A stretch of DNA of 64,000 bases from Rehmannia glutinosa. Taxonomy: Eukaryota > Streptophyta > Magnoliopsida > Lamiales > Orobanchaceae. A program made the position numbers and the translations under genes. The stretch lies in contig CM071928.1 of NCBI GenBank assembly GCA_016081115.2, positions 55,125,950-55,189,949 of the forward strand. The letters run 5' to 3'. The notes under the pieces were generated by a model. That model had not been told where the DNA came from. It ran no database searches and was given only the letters and a program-made list of their open reading frames with translations. Below, piece after piece: positions 25,100-36,400 of the stretch. Positions within the stretch are counted from its first letter, which is position 1, and every line of letters starts with the position of its first letter.

Positions 25100-27190
25100 T
25101 AACAATTGGTGAGGAGAATTTCTCCGAGAATATGGATCCGGACCGATGTCCGAGATGTACCCTTACAGACATATCGTCAAATATTGACGATGTATGCACA
25201 AGAATACCTTGACCTTTCATATCGGGAATACCAACATGAAGAAAAAGAACAGGCAGGAGCCGACGGGGAAACCTTAAGGCAATGCAAAATGCGAGCGAGA
25301 ATATTATAGCGATTCACGGATGCTTAACCGGACACTATATGTTCACTTGATGAACCTTCAAGAAACGGGTTCATGAAAATTCCCATCGAACAATGATTCC
25401 CGATGGAGTACCCGAGTGGAACGAGATACTTCCAGACAAATCTAAGTTCTCCGAAGATCTTAGAGAAGTCCGTAAGACGGTGCGAATTATGGCAACCACC
25501 ATATTCATCTACCAAAGCACAAGTTCATCGATCCAGAACTGGATGGAGACGATGGTGAAATATCGAAGAAACTCTTGAACTCCTTCATGATATTGAAACG
25601 AGTCAAGAATCTGGAGAATGCACTCAAGTTCTTCCGGGAGGAAAGAAGCGTATAGATTTGGAACAATACCCTATTTACACCAAAAAGGAAACCAACCGGT
25701 TATACGAAAGATGACAGATGAGGAGAAGCTCATTGCTCTAATTAAAGGAAAATCCATCAAAAATTAAAAAGATGGATATGGAAAAGATGAATCTTAAAGA
25801 TCTACACGACCGGCGAATCCTTCGGCGGGATTGGGTATTGTAGATTTAAAGATGAACGCAGTGATGGATCGCCTTTGGTTACCTATGACCCACAAGGTAG
25901 AGCAATTCCACCACCACCGCCACCAGCTAATCCTAACGTCGAAGAAAGTATGGGTTCGAATCATGGAGCTCGGGACGAGAGGATGCCACACGCCGGGGAT
26001 TTCACGACCGGGAGTGATCCACTTTCGAGGGATAGGAGGTCGAAACCCACTTGCAGGAACAAGACAACCTCTTTGGAAGGCCGAATGTTTATCGACGCCT
26101 TATGGAAGATCGCACCTCGACCCAATACATCCATATGGGTTGATGTTAAATCGGATATCCCGGTTTTAAAAATAGAGAAGTTCTCATTGATGAATGGGCT
26201 TCAACTATGAGAATTTCAAGCAGAACCCTCGATCTTACAAAGGATTCATTCATTTTACTCCTTGAAATGAGTCTTGAAGGATCGGTGAAGATTGCCTCGG
26301 GATATGACCGATGCTAGTACGAAAGGTTCGGTCACATCGGGGAATCACTTAAAGGAATTGTCGATGGTATGGCAAAACTATTCAAAATCCAAATTCATCG
26401 GCACGGGTTATTTCGAGGGATTAGAGGATGAAAAAGAAAGAGATATAAACAAGCCCTCTATAGCTCTTGAGTTATATGATATTTGTCATATTGACGAATA
26501 TATCAAGTTATTCACCGAATACCTGGTGGAAATCCAAGATTGAAGAAAAGGAAGCTGCACAACTATTCTTTGCCAAATTCCGAGTCCCCGGAGAGAGAAA
26601 TGCTTATCGGGGAATACAAGGATGGAGTCAAGTAAAATCGTGGCCGAAAAATGTCTTTCCTAAAGGCCAAGTTATCCGAATGGTGCTACCAAGCGCTGAC
26701 TCAGACAGAATTACAAGAGATTAAAAGGAATTAACAAAGCGCTTCCTCTATGTTGCGTGGATAATGACATCCCAACAATTGTGGGAGGTCAACCAAGGCG
26801 GCACAAAAGGAAGAAGGAGTGAAGCCATCCATACCGCCGAGGAAGCGAAAGAACAAAAGAAGAGGTCTTCATGGAGATCTAGAAGGTTAAGTCAAAACAA
26901 AAACCCGGTTATAAATCGGGGCAAAGACCAAGCACTGCGAGGGGTAGAGCCTCATCATCGTTCTAATCAAGCAAGTACCAAATAGAAATCCAGGGAGAAG
27001 AACTTTCGGCGTGCTCACACCAGAGCAAATGAAAGCTTCAAAATGTAATTGCTTGGACATGCGAGCAAGAGGGCATATCTCAACGGATTGCCCCAGGACA
27101 ATCAAAAACGAGGAGTCGAGACGGTTCGAGGCCACACCGAAAATCGAGGAAGCTGTCTATTATCGGGATCTTATACAGTGTATCAATTTG
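25100..27190 (+). pseudogene. Pararetroviral coat-protein region with zinc knuckle, broken
   Basis: Long charged pieces lie in all three frames (25106-25309, 25393-25578, 25831-26210, 26292-26543, 26467-26724, 26764-26985, 27011-27208). The segment YDICHIDEYIKLFTEYL near 26478-26528, followed by FFAKF at 26569-26583, fits the capsid core of Caulimoviridae. Downstream lies a basic RSSWRSRRLSQNKN stretch (about 26860-26900), then a CCHC-type knuckle with GHISTDCP readable at 27070-27093. This core, basic tract, knuckle order is that of a caulimovirid coat protein, which packages the viral DNA. The frames are broken many times; no functional protein is encoded. Confidence 0.75.
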
Positions 27191-27194
27191 AGGA

Positions 27195-27993
27195 TATACC
27201 CTCGATGAGAGCATCTATGAAGAAGAGATCTATTCTCGGCGATGGAAGTGACTCAAAGATGAATCGAGTGAAGAAGAAATTCTTCACAGACAATCGAGGA
27301 TATGTCGATTTCTCTCTCACACGACGGTTTCTCATAAAACTCTTATGAGAATCATGAAGGAAGATCCAAAGCTTCAAGTCTATGATGGATTTACAATCGG
27401 AGCTATGGAAAAAGCATTGGATAAGATTGGGTTTCGTGAATGAAAAACACCAAATTATTCACAGGGGTAACAACCGGAGAATTTGCCATTCCGATGGAGT
27501 TTACCTAAGAACCGATCGAGATGCGGTTGGTCCCTATTAGAGAAATACAGAGATCAAAAGCGAGTTAAAAGAGAAGTTGCAAATACACTCTCATGGATTC
27601 ACATTGGAGCCATAAGAGTCATTATTAAGGCAACATTCAAGGAAGGAATAGATTCGCCACTCAATCTTGCTATTTTTGACAAGCGAATCTCACACCTCAA
27701 GGATTCATGCCTTGAGTCAATTCTGAAATTTGTATGCGGGAAAATTAGCATTTAATGTCTATCCGAGAATTGCATACAATTTGGGAGATCGAGATTTTAA
27801 TAGAGTCCTAACCCTTCATCAAGATTTCAAAAGAGTCGATTTGATGAAAGAAGGAACAAACCCTACTCGATCACATACAAGATTTCTTATGCTCTCTCGA
27901 ATACCCATCATTCAAGTATTCTTGAGAAAGGAATTTATTGAAGTCCCAAGAATCTTTGAGGACTTTGCCAAGGTGGTTCTACCAAATCATTAA
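27195..27993 (+). pseudogene. Pararetroviral 30K-type movement protein, broken
   Basis: Readable pieces include WIHIGAIRVIIKATFKEGID (about 27594-27653), the conserved hydrophobic core of 30K-superfamily movement proteins, followed by the small-residue and KDS-type segment near 27700. A second piece starts at 27730 and reads NRVLTLHQDFKR and FEDFAKVVLPNH, ending at a stop at 27991-27993. The family forms tubules or modifies plasmodesmata so virus can move between cells. The pieces lie in different frames with several stops, so this is a relic. It follows the coat-protein region, an order seen in cavemovirus- and solendovirus-type genomes. Confidence 0.75.
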
Positions 27994-28009
27994 ATCTCCA
28001 ACTATAAAA

Positions 28010-28880
28010 GAGATTGATATGATAATTCAAGATCAACCAGATCTTCAACAAAAGTCGAAGTCTCGAGTTGAGCCTGAAGGATGTCTTTCCAAAGACAGAG
28101 AATGGTGAGTAGCGGCAGCGTTGGAAAAAAGGAGACCAAAATACGATTCAAATGCATCCCGATGTTTTTAAAACAAATAGAGAGAGCCGAAATGTCCGTA
28201 AGGATGGCGAGAGATTGAAGTAATATTCGACATCACTCAAAAGGATAATATTTTTCCTTGTGATGTTCTCAGATTATCTCCAACAACCTATAGTTGGAAG
28301 GTATCAAGGAAGCCTGAAGATAGGTGAAATTGAGCTAACTATCACAGGAGTAGCAGGGAAAATCCCAGAGCAATTAATACTGGGAATTGAATTTCTTGAG
28401 GATCATAAACCTTGGGAAAGACTACAAGAAGGAATGGAATTCACAGTGGCTGATAAAAGATACAGAATCAAATGACCACTAGTCCATTCTCCATATACAT
28501 TTCTATCGGAATGTCATATACTGAATATAAGGCCGAGTATTTCGCCGCCTAAATTGATTCAGGTGCTGGAATATGTACTGCAAAGCCGAATGTTTTTTCT
28601 AAAGAAATTGGAGAAGATTTACCAGCTATTGCAGGAAGAGATTTCTCTAAGAGGATTCTTATCGTTAATAAGGGAATTAAACAAGCAGAAATCATGATCG
28701 GAGGCGCAGGCGGTACCCCATGGTACAAAGTGAAAACGCCACCAATCTTTTTCCATGATACAGGTGCAGATGTTTTGCTAGGAAACAACTTCCTACAAAC
28801 ATTCAAGCGATTTACACAGGAGAACGAGACAAGAAGACTTATTTTCACAACCTTATGTGATCATAAGATCATTGTCTAGA
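28010..28880 (+). pseudogene. Pararetroviral protease region, broken
   Basis: A first piece (28260-28475) ends in ILGIEFLEDHKPWERL, and a second (about 28552-28880) contains two D-[ST]-G-A motifs, DSGAGICTAKPNVF at its start and HDTGADVLLGNNF near 28755-28793. In caulimovirids the retropepsin lies at the N-terminus of the Pol polyprotein and frees Pol and coat protein; the LLGNNF segment is the typical C-terminal part of this domain. A TAG at 28877-28879 and shifts on both sides break it. Confidence 0.75.
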
Positions 28881-28904
28881 GACTGCGGGAAGCATTTTAC
28901 AGAA

Positions 28905-29900
28905 AAATGCCTATTAATTTTCGCAGCAAGCGTGGTGATGAAGCCAAACTCCAAAATCCAAAAATGGCGGATCGAAGGAAATTTGGTGAAGCTTTATTAT
29001 CCTATAGACAATTCGGTTCTCGAAAGATAAGAAGCTTTGGGATAATAACTTGTATTCATTCGAGTGCAAGGAGAAGAACGAGTTACTCCGGAGGTTATTC
29101 TTTGAATTGATGGTGAGCCTAATGGAGAATCCACAGAGTGACGTAACCATTGAAGAACAAATATCACTCGAGGATATCAAGAAGAAAATCAAAAGGAATT
29201 ATAATGAAGATCCTTTGGCATGGTGGGACAAGAATGAACTCAAAGCATCCTTAAAGGTTAAACCCGGAAAGGAGTACGAGTTCGTGAGATTCAAACCAAT
29301 CCTTATGAACCAGGAGGATCGAGAGGATATGCGAAAATACTTAAGGAACATCTTGACCTTAAGTTGATTTCACCAGGGTTTCTCCATACAAAGATCCGAT
29401 TCTTAGTGAGAAACCATGGAGAAATCAAAAGAGGAAAGACAAGACTTTTATTAATTACAAGGGGATTAATAACATTTTGGAATTCGACGGATACTATATC
29501 CCAAGTAGAGAACATCCGTTAATCGCATCAAAGGTGCCAAGATATTCTCAAAGTTTGATTGCAAGTCTGGATTCTACCAGATCAAGATGGAGGAAGAAAG
29601 TAAGAAGTTTACAACTTTCTCTACACCACGGGGACACTATATTTGGAACGTGATGCCTATGGGATTGGCTAACGCACCCCAAATATATCAAAGAAAAAAT
29701 GGATAATCTCTTCAAAGATTATTTTAGTTTCATGTTCGTATATATTGATGACATACTTATCGCATCAAAGAACATGAAGGAGCATCTCAAACATTTGGAG
29801 ATATTTTCGATGTTTGTCACAAAAGAAGGATTAGTGCTTTCGAGAAGAAGGCGGTGATCGCAACAAGACAGATTGAATTCCTCGGGTTGAAATCGATGAA
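28905..29900 (+). pseudogene. Pararetroviral reverse transcriptase, broken
   Basis: After a charged linker (29050-29367, with IKKKIKRNYNEDPLAWWDKN) the RT domain is recognisable in pieces: KFDCKSGFYQIKMEEE at about 29551-29598, FSTPRGHYIWNVMPMGLAN at about 29617-29673, and the catalytic loop with YIDD at 29741-29752. The WNVMPMGL form of the palm motif is characteristic of Caulimoviridae rather than of Gypsy elements. Frameshifts occur near 29365, 29545 and 29690, so no enzyme is made. Confidence 0.88.
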
Positions 29901-30139
29901 TCTGGAATTATTCTACGAATCATATTGTGGAAAAGATACGAGGATTTCCATATACACCGAAAGACAAGAAGCGACTTGAGTTTTCTTGGAGTTGTTAATT
30001 TTTTGGGATGTTCATTAACAATCGGCATATTACGGGGAAGGTGTTTAGCCCATTGCTTAAAAAAAGATCAGATTCAAATGGGAAGATGAACATCAAGAAG
30101 GAATTAAGCTACTTAAAGAAGTTTGTAAAAAGCTTCCAA

Positions 30140-30560
30140 AACTTGCGATTCCCCAAGACGAAGACGAATCGGTTCTTTACACGGATGCCGTGATGATTGG
30201 TGGGGCAAAGAATTCCTCACTAAGGTCACACCAAATGAGGAAGTGCCATACGAGATATTGCGCCGGTTTATTCACACCTAGTGAAGCAAACAGATGGCAT
30301 ATCAACGAGAAAGAATTCTTTGCGATCGAAAAAGACTTTTAAAAAATGGCTTCTATTTTTATTGGCTAAAAGTTTACTTTAAAAATTTATAATTCAAGTG
30401 TCAAGGCTTTTTTTGAAAAATAAAATTGAATCAAAACCAGAAAAGGCTCGATTACTTAGATGGCAAGTCTGAATGTCAATATTATGATTATGATATTGTC
30501 ATTATAAAATCTCATGAAAATATTCTTGCGATTTCTTGACACGAGATGGAAGGACGCGTT
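30140..30560 (+). pseudogene. Pararetroviral RNase H, broken
   Basis: VLYTDAV near 30172-30192 gives the first catalytic Asp. FTPSEANRWHINEKEFFAIEK (about 30271-30333) matches the segment with the conserved Glu in the viral RNase H. A stop at about 30340 and further ones downstream end the readable sequence. The domain would degrade the RNA template after reverse transcription. Confidence 0.8.
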
Positions 30561-30639
30561 CTCGACGAGGTCCATAAATGAGTAAGACATCTCAGGGAAA
30601 ACCTGGAGAGTCTAGAACGAGATTTTAGGGCGTTATGTC

Positions 30640-31870
30640 TCAATGCGTGTTTGCCGACGACTTCAACAGTGACAAGAAATTAGTTTCTAGTCAAATACGA
30701 GCATGCCGGTTCGCTCAAGACAATTGTTCTTAAGATCTTTGCAAGGGCCTCTCTTCCAGGCCGCATCTCCTACGGTGCAAAAAGGGGCCGAGAGAGTATG
30801 GGGCTCTAACCCGGAGGTTATGGATTCAAGTACCATAATCACAAGTGTTGCGGTGATGCATCCCCGAAGGTGTACAAACTCGTAACGAATGTTGAAGCTC
30901 CGGTGTCACAACCCGAGTCTTCAAGTCAACCTAACACCTCCGGGATAAAGAGGGAGAGTTGAATCTTAGGCCATGCAGTGCAAATCTAAGGTTCAAATCG
31001 ACGAGATTAAGATTTCTCCTATGCGGTATATCGGCAATGGGAGAAACTAGTTACAAGACAAGGTATTAACCCGAAAAAAAAGCGTGGTTGATATCTCGGC
31101 CAAGTATCCCGAGTTTGGATGAAACCAGGAAGTCATCCAAATGAAGTACGAGAATGGTATACTTTTGGAGCTTTAGCTTCAATTTATACCGTCACCAGAT
31201 ACCAAGAAATTTCAAAATTACCAAAATGGATTGGGGAAGCGCGATTTACGAGACTTGGGCCAATAATCCACACTTGGCCGGGAGATATTTTGAACCGTAT
31301 TTTATCGGTCTTGCGACTCTGAACCAAATGAAGAAAGGCTTTAATGAAGCTTTTCATTTCATCAAGCTAAGAAGACCGGATGAAAATACTTTAAAATACA
31401 TTAAAGCAAAGCTTCACCTAGGAAGAAGTACCGATAGTAGGAGCAATTTACAAGATGAAGCTTCTACACGACGAGCATGGGGTCTTTGGGTTTGTCTAAT
31501 GAAAATGGACAAAGTCAAATATCCGTTTAAGTTTTTCCGAATTCAAGAAACGGATCTTTCTTATCAATTCAATGACTGGATCAACAACATGATTTGAGAG
31601 GAGCTTTTCGAGATGAAGAGAAGAATTCTCTAGGAGAACAAGATTCCGGCAAGCAAAGAAACTTACCGGAATTCTGTAACATGGCGCATGTTGGCCGTTG
31701 GATCGACCGGATCACAAACATGCCCCACGAGAAGGAACCCGAGTTTGGGAAAGGATTCCACCCAAACCCGACCGACAAGATCATGTAGCTGAAAGGATAA
31801 GGGCCCGACTCACAAGACGCGTTATCCTCGGGGACCACGTAAACCAAATTTTTAAAAGATTCCCGACAAA
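30640..31870 (+). pseudogene. Putative pararetroviral transactivator/inclusion-body region, broken
   Basis: The longest open piece (31154-31597) has no retroviral enzyme motif but includes FNEAFHFIKLRRPDENTL and AWGLWVCLMKMDKVKYPF. A second frame (30703-30885) and a third (31594-31788) flank it. By position, after RNase H and before the promoter, it corresponds to the transactivator/viroplasmin ORF of cavemo-, solendo-, soymo- and caulimoviruses, which promotes reinitiation of translation on the polycistronic RNA. The identity is an inference from position and length; the sequence match is not demonstrated. Confidence 0.45.
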
Positions 31871-31935
31871 CATCACATGGGTTTGAGTCACGCGGGAGAA
31901 AAAGAAAACCACCGGCGATGCAATAATGTGGGATA

Positions 31936-32012
31936 TGACGTAAGTAGTGACGTCATATATATCGGCAAGATTTGAAGTCCGCCTTTGAAGTCCTGGACTT
32001 ACCTCTATAAAA
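31936..32012 (+). promoter_or_regulatory. 35S-type pararetroviral promoter with as-1-like element
   Basis: TGACGTAAGTAGTGACGTCA (31936-31955) holds two TGACG motifs 12 bp apart, the layout of the as-1 element bound by TGA bZIP factors in caulimovirus promoters. TATAAAA follows at 32006-32012, about 50 bp downstream. This is the expected place for the promoter of the genome-length RNA. Confidence 0.75.
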
Positions 32013-32066
32013 TGCGAGGATTTGAAGGAAGGCGAGGACATCGAACATTTTCCTTAGTTTTCTTAC

Positions 32067-32224
32067 AATAAAATCTTAGTGAAAAATTTGTAATATTTTG
32101 AGTGTTTTAGTTTTAAGTTTTATGTATTTACGAGTGAAAGCCTCATCTATGAGAGAGAAACCAAGATTTCTCCTCCCAAAGGAGATTACTAATGTAATAA
32201 ATATTTCAATAAATTCTTAATAAA
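32067..32224 (+). terminator. Candidate viral polyadenylation signals
   Basis: AATAAA occurs at 32067-32072, 32196-32201, 32208-32213 and 32219-32224. Caulimovirids carry the signal just downstream of the transcription start so that genomic RNA is terminally redundant; the cluster at 32196-32224 fits the usual spacing best. Confidence 0.5.
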
Positions 32225-32229
32225 AAAGG

Positions 32230-32700
32230 GCTTTTTGCTTCAACATGTCTTCATAATGTTCCATTAATTCATCCCGTTTAAAAATTACTTATACGCCGGA
32301 GTAGGAAACGAACCAAGGATGTCTTTGAGCGATTCTTTGAAGGAGTTGGATAACTTGCGATCATCTTCCCGAGGGTGAGGTTGAACAGTGAGGAGCCGTC
32401 AAGCGATCTGGGGCGAATTTCCAACTGGTGGTGTTGCGAGCCATTTCACCCGGTCTTTGTTTGGTCAAAGAAGGTATGAATTTTAAGGGATTTATTAATT
32501 TTACTGAAAAACATGTTGGGCCTGATATGGTCGTGATGGACTATATCTGTTTTATCAAAACCTTAGTCCTAAATCGAATTTATTTAGAATTATGAAGTAT
32601 TTACTGAAGTATGTCCTATCAAGTTTTTAAGTGAAAACCCGACATGATCCAATTAAAACCTCGAATAGAGACTGGATCTAAGTAGGTGTAACAATGCCAC
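32230..32700 (+). other. Non-coding tail of the viral relic, probably leader
   Basis: No frame longer than about 40 codons is seen. By position it would be the structured leader between polyadenylation signal and primer site; no second primer site was found. Confidence 0.35.
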
Positions 32701-32971
32701 GAACGGAATAGATTTCGGGAAAATATAAATCTTCATAATCTATGAAATTTGAGTTTATTGAAAATAGTTATAGTATGAAAGGATTGAAATTGCTAATTCT
32801 CAAAAGTTATAGGCTATAATTGCTACCTTTGGAAATATAATGGACCAAAACGATATTTGGATATAAGGGCAATATTGTCCATGGCATAAATTGCAACTTT
32901 AATAGTTAAAGGGCAAAAATGCAAAACGGCCTAAGTTATAGGGCATATTTTGCTATTAAGCCTAATATATT

Positions 32972-33246
32972 ATATATAATCCCTCCATTTATTGGTAATT
33001 AACAAATAAACTTGGTACCCTAGCAAGTAAACTAGTAGAACGATTTATTGAAGAACCTTACTCAGCTTACACAAATTAATAAGATTCTAACATTTTAATT
33101 AATTTTAAGATCGAGCTTATAAGTCTTTTTGTAAGAAAACCTCTTAAAACATTTATAATATTTATAAACTTCCAAACATCTTAATGGTTTGAGAAAATAA
33201 GCTTTGCAATCACGATTAGCAATCAAAGAAAATAGACAAAAACTCT
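32972..33246. other. AT-rich spacer, nothing recognised
   Basis: No gene or repeat is seen. Confidence 0.55.
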
Positions 33247-34573
33247 GTCGGGGCCGTCTAACGGGTCGACTGTTAAACGGATCGACCCGCGGACCCGATG
33301 GCATTCCCGTAATATTAGTAGTGGTGTTTTAGTAGTTTTCGGACCACCACGGTATAATGTATCCTTCCGAAAAGTATTAGCCGCCCTTCTAAAAAGTATT
33401 AACGCTTTTCTTCGAAAATGTATTAGTAGTTCCCAAAGAGTATTTTAGTATTTCTTATGAATATACTCCCGAAAAATGTATTAGCAGTCCCTCAAAAAAG
33501 TATTAGTAGTTCCTCGAAAAAGTATTAGTAGTTCACTGGAGAGTATTTTAGTAGTTTCCTAAATATAATTAAATTATTCTCCCGAAATGTATTAAAAGTC
33601 CGTCTGAAACGTATTAGACGTCCTTCTAAAAAGTATTAGCAGTCCTTCTGAAATGTATTAGTAGTTCTTTGAAGAGTATTTTAGTATTTCTCATGAATAT
33701 ACTCCCGAAATGTATTAGCAGTCCCTCAAAAAAATATTAGTAGTTCCTCGAAAAAGTATTAGTAGTTCCCTGTATAGTATTTTAGTAGTTTCTCTGAATA
33801 TAATTAATTTTTTCTCACGAAATGTATTAGCTGTAAAGTCTAATACATTTATTTGATACATCTAATACATTGGAATGCAATGTGTAATATTTTTCTACAA
33901 AGTTATGCCATTTAATAATAAAACAGAGAATTACTAAGAAACTGTAAAATATAATACATTTTGCAATATTAGTTTTCCCATAAAAGGTTTTTAATAATTC
34001 CCCTTAAAAAGTATTAATTTACTACTAAAAAGTATTAGTAGTCTCCTCAAATGTATTGGTGATCCCCCGAAAAGTATTAATTTTTCTCCTAATTTTTTTC
34101 TTAAAAAATATTAATGTTTTCCTTGTAAAAACCTAAAACCAATCTATACATGCTAGACAACAAACTAATTAATAACTGTTACTATCAACGGACAAAGCCT
34201 ATGACCAAAAATCTAATTCATCAACTCATGAGAGTTAATTTATTAACTTGTCGCCTTTCTTGTTTTTCTGTTGATCTTTTTTTCGTTTATGGTTTTGCTG
34301 TTTTTTTTTTTTATCGGTATATGGTTTTGCTGTTTATGGGATAACCAGGAGACAAAACAATTCTTTTATTTATTTTTGAATATTTGATTGGTTGCTTTTT
34401 TGTTAAATGGAGCCGTGTCTCTGTTCTGCACAATTCAAAGGTGATTTTTGTTCCCTTTTTCTTTTTCTTTTTTTTTTGAATTTCAATGGTAGCGGGTCAA
34501 TGGGTTGGGGCATATGGGCAGGTATTTGGATTCGCCTAACTGATTAGATCCGTTAGACCATCCGATAGGAGAC
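33247..34573. mobile_element. Non-autonomous element filled with GTATTAG repeats, copy 1
   Basis: The left end GTCGGGGCCGTCTAACGGG is loosely inverted relative to the right end, whose reverse complement reads ATCGGATGGTCTAACGGATC. After the left end come 'taaacggatcgacccgcgg' and 'cattcccgtaat', then a long array of GTATTAG units. No coding capacity. Target duplications are not clear. Confidence 0.4.
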
Positions 34574-35680
34574 CTCCTCGAGAAAATATACTATCCATAT
34601 TTATTTAAAGACAAAATTAAGTCGGACCGCCTAACTGTGCAGCGGCGTTAAACGGATCGACCCACGACCAAGAGTCATTTTGGTAATTTCCGCCAATGGC
34701 ATTTTTGTAATTTTCGAGTGGTAGTTTTATTATTTGTCACATAGTCTTTCAATTTTAGCGGGTATTTTTTTATGTGGTGTTAAGTTGTTAGCCCTATTTT
34801 TATGTTGGTAGTTTTTTGTATTTTTGTATTACTTGTTACTCTCAAATGTATTAGTTATTCTGTTTTGAAAAGTATTAGTCAAAAACATCTTTTACCACGA
34901 AATTGTCCCTTTTAATTATAAAACAGAGATATACTACGAAGTTGTAAAGTCTAATACATGTTTTTAATACATCTAATACATTAGAACGCAACGTGTAATA
35001 CTTTTCAACAAATTTGACTCTTTTAATTATAAAATGTATTAACAAGATTTACGAAAAGTATTAGCGAGTTCTTCAAATGTATTAGTAGTTCCTCAAGAGT
35101 TTTTTGATATTTCTCATGAATATACTCCCAAAATGTATTAGCAATCCCTCAAAAAAGTATTAGTAGTTCCCTGAATATAATTAAATTTTTCTCCCAAAAT
35201 GTATTAACAAATGATCCTTCAAAAGTATTAGTTGTCCGTCTAAAATGTATTAGCGATTCTTCAAATGTATTAGTAGTTCCCCGAATATAATTAAATTTTT
35301 CTCCCGAAATGTATTAACGAAATCCTTCCAAAAGTATTAGTTGTCCGTCTAAAAAGTATTAGCAGTTCTTTACGAAATGTATTAGTAGTTCCCAATATAA
35401 TTAAATTTTTCTCCCGAAACGTATTAACATCCTCAAAAAAGTATTAGTCGTCTTCTAAAAAGTATTAGCGCTTCTTCTAAAATGTATTAGTAGTTCCTTG
35501 AAGAGTTTTAGTATTTCTCATGAATATACTCTTGAAATGTATTAGTTGTCCATCGGAAAAGTATTAGTAGTTTCTCGAAAAAGTATTAGTAATTTTCTAG
35601 AGAGTATTTTAGTAGTGCTCCCGCAACGTATTAGTTTTTCTTATAAAATGTATTAGTATGTCTCCATAAAAGTATTAATT
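33315..35680. repeat. Degenerate minisatellite built on GTATTAG
   Basis: Dozens of copies of 'aaa[at]gtattag' spaced roughly every 20-35 bp are linked by variable words such as 'agttcctcgaaaa', 'cagtccctc', 'ttctcccgaaat' and 'tctcatgaatatactccc'. The array is interrupted near 34100-34640 by the junction of the two elements. The strand is biased: nearly all units read GTATTAG on the plus strand. Confidence 0.8.
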
Positions 35681-36235
35681 GATACTAAGACTTGTATCAT
35701 TTAGTGCAATATTTATTCTTCATATCACCTCAAGAAAAAAAAAAGCATCATCACCACGAGCCATCACCAACCATCGTCATTTTTCCTTTCGCATTGATGT
35801 TGTCCATTGATTAAACATTTGAAAAAAAAAAAAGAAAATCTCGTTCAACAAATCTCGTTCTTCTCCTCGTCTAATTCATGGACATTTAGCAAATCTCATT
35901 TTTCTCCACCATTTCCACGTCGATTCAATCGAAAATCCTTTCGATTGGAAAATCCTGGTAACCAACGCTGATTTTTGAATCGGCCGGAGGAGACAAGAAC
36001 GGAGGTGTCGTAGTCGCCAACGGCGATCGTGAAAGAAGAGGCGGAGGGGCGACGGTAGTGGTGGGGAATGTGGACTCGTCTTGTAGTAGGAAGAAGAAGA
36101 AGGTTGGGAAGGCGAGAAATTAGGGCTCCAATCCGAATGGGCTTTTTTCTCGTATTTTTTTGCGCGGATCGGGGTCGTGGAATGGGTAGGATATGTTGAC
36201 CCTCTATCGATCTAGATGTTGGGACGATCTGACAG
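34630..36235. mobile_element. Non-autonomous element filled with GTATTAG repeats, copy 2
   Basis: It opens like copy 1 (GTCGGACCGCCTAACTGTG, then 'ttaaacggatcgaccca' and a 'catttttgtaatttt' stretch) and again contains a long GTATTAG array. Its right part (about 35920-36130) is more GC-rich and looks like captured 5' gene sequence, without a usable frame. The right terminus is uncertain. Confidence 0.4.
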
Positions 36236-36309
36236 AGACTAGCTCTTATTTAAAAAGTCAAATCACATATATTTGTGCATAATGCCCTTAATTGAAAATT
36301 AATTTTTTG

Positions 36310-36400
36310 AATATAAGTTGTGTGGTTAAAGGGTGTGTTACTGACGATCGATCCGGGTTCGAATCTCATCCTCCTCTCCTACTGACATCTCATTTCTCCT
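36310..36400 (+). repeat. Possible tRNA-derived SINE head
   Basis: TGGTTAAAGGG (36323-36333) fits an RNA polymerase III A box and GGTTCGAATCT (36356-36366) a B box, about 33 bp apart. A T/A-rich tail follows from about 36408. There is no cloverleaf acceptor pairing, so it is not a tRNA gene. Confidence 0.4.

Larger units (their letters stand above)
24752..32962. mobile_element. Mutator-like TIR pair enclosing an endogenous pararetrovirus
   Basis: The left end GGCTTAATTGCAG (24752) and the reverse complement of the right end, GGCTTAATAGCAA (ending 32962), are inverted repeats. Similarity continues for at least 50 bp (both then have a 'cctrtaactt' and a 'gcatttttg' block). Perfect 9-bp direct duplications TAATATATT lie outside at 24743-24751 and 32963-32971. 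Nine-base duplications are the hallmark of Mutator-like elements. The arms (about 24752-25030 and 32700-32962) look like a foldback MITE, and the viral relic fills the centre. Whether the virus integrated into a pre-existing MITE or was carried by it is not decided by the sequence. Because the duplication is AT-rich, chance agreement is possible but unlikely alongside the TIRs. Confidence 0.65.

Noticed and set aside
33315..35680. A CRISPR-like array, because of short repeats with variable linkers
   Set aside because: Units are degenerate, spacers are irregular and low-complexity, and the context is plant transposon DNA.
36323..36366. A tRNA gene, from good A and B boxes
   Set aside because: There is no acceptor stem or anticodon arm pairing. 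Kept only as a possible SINE head.
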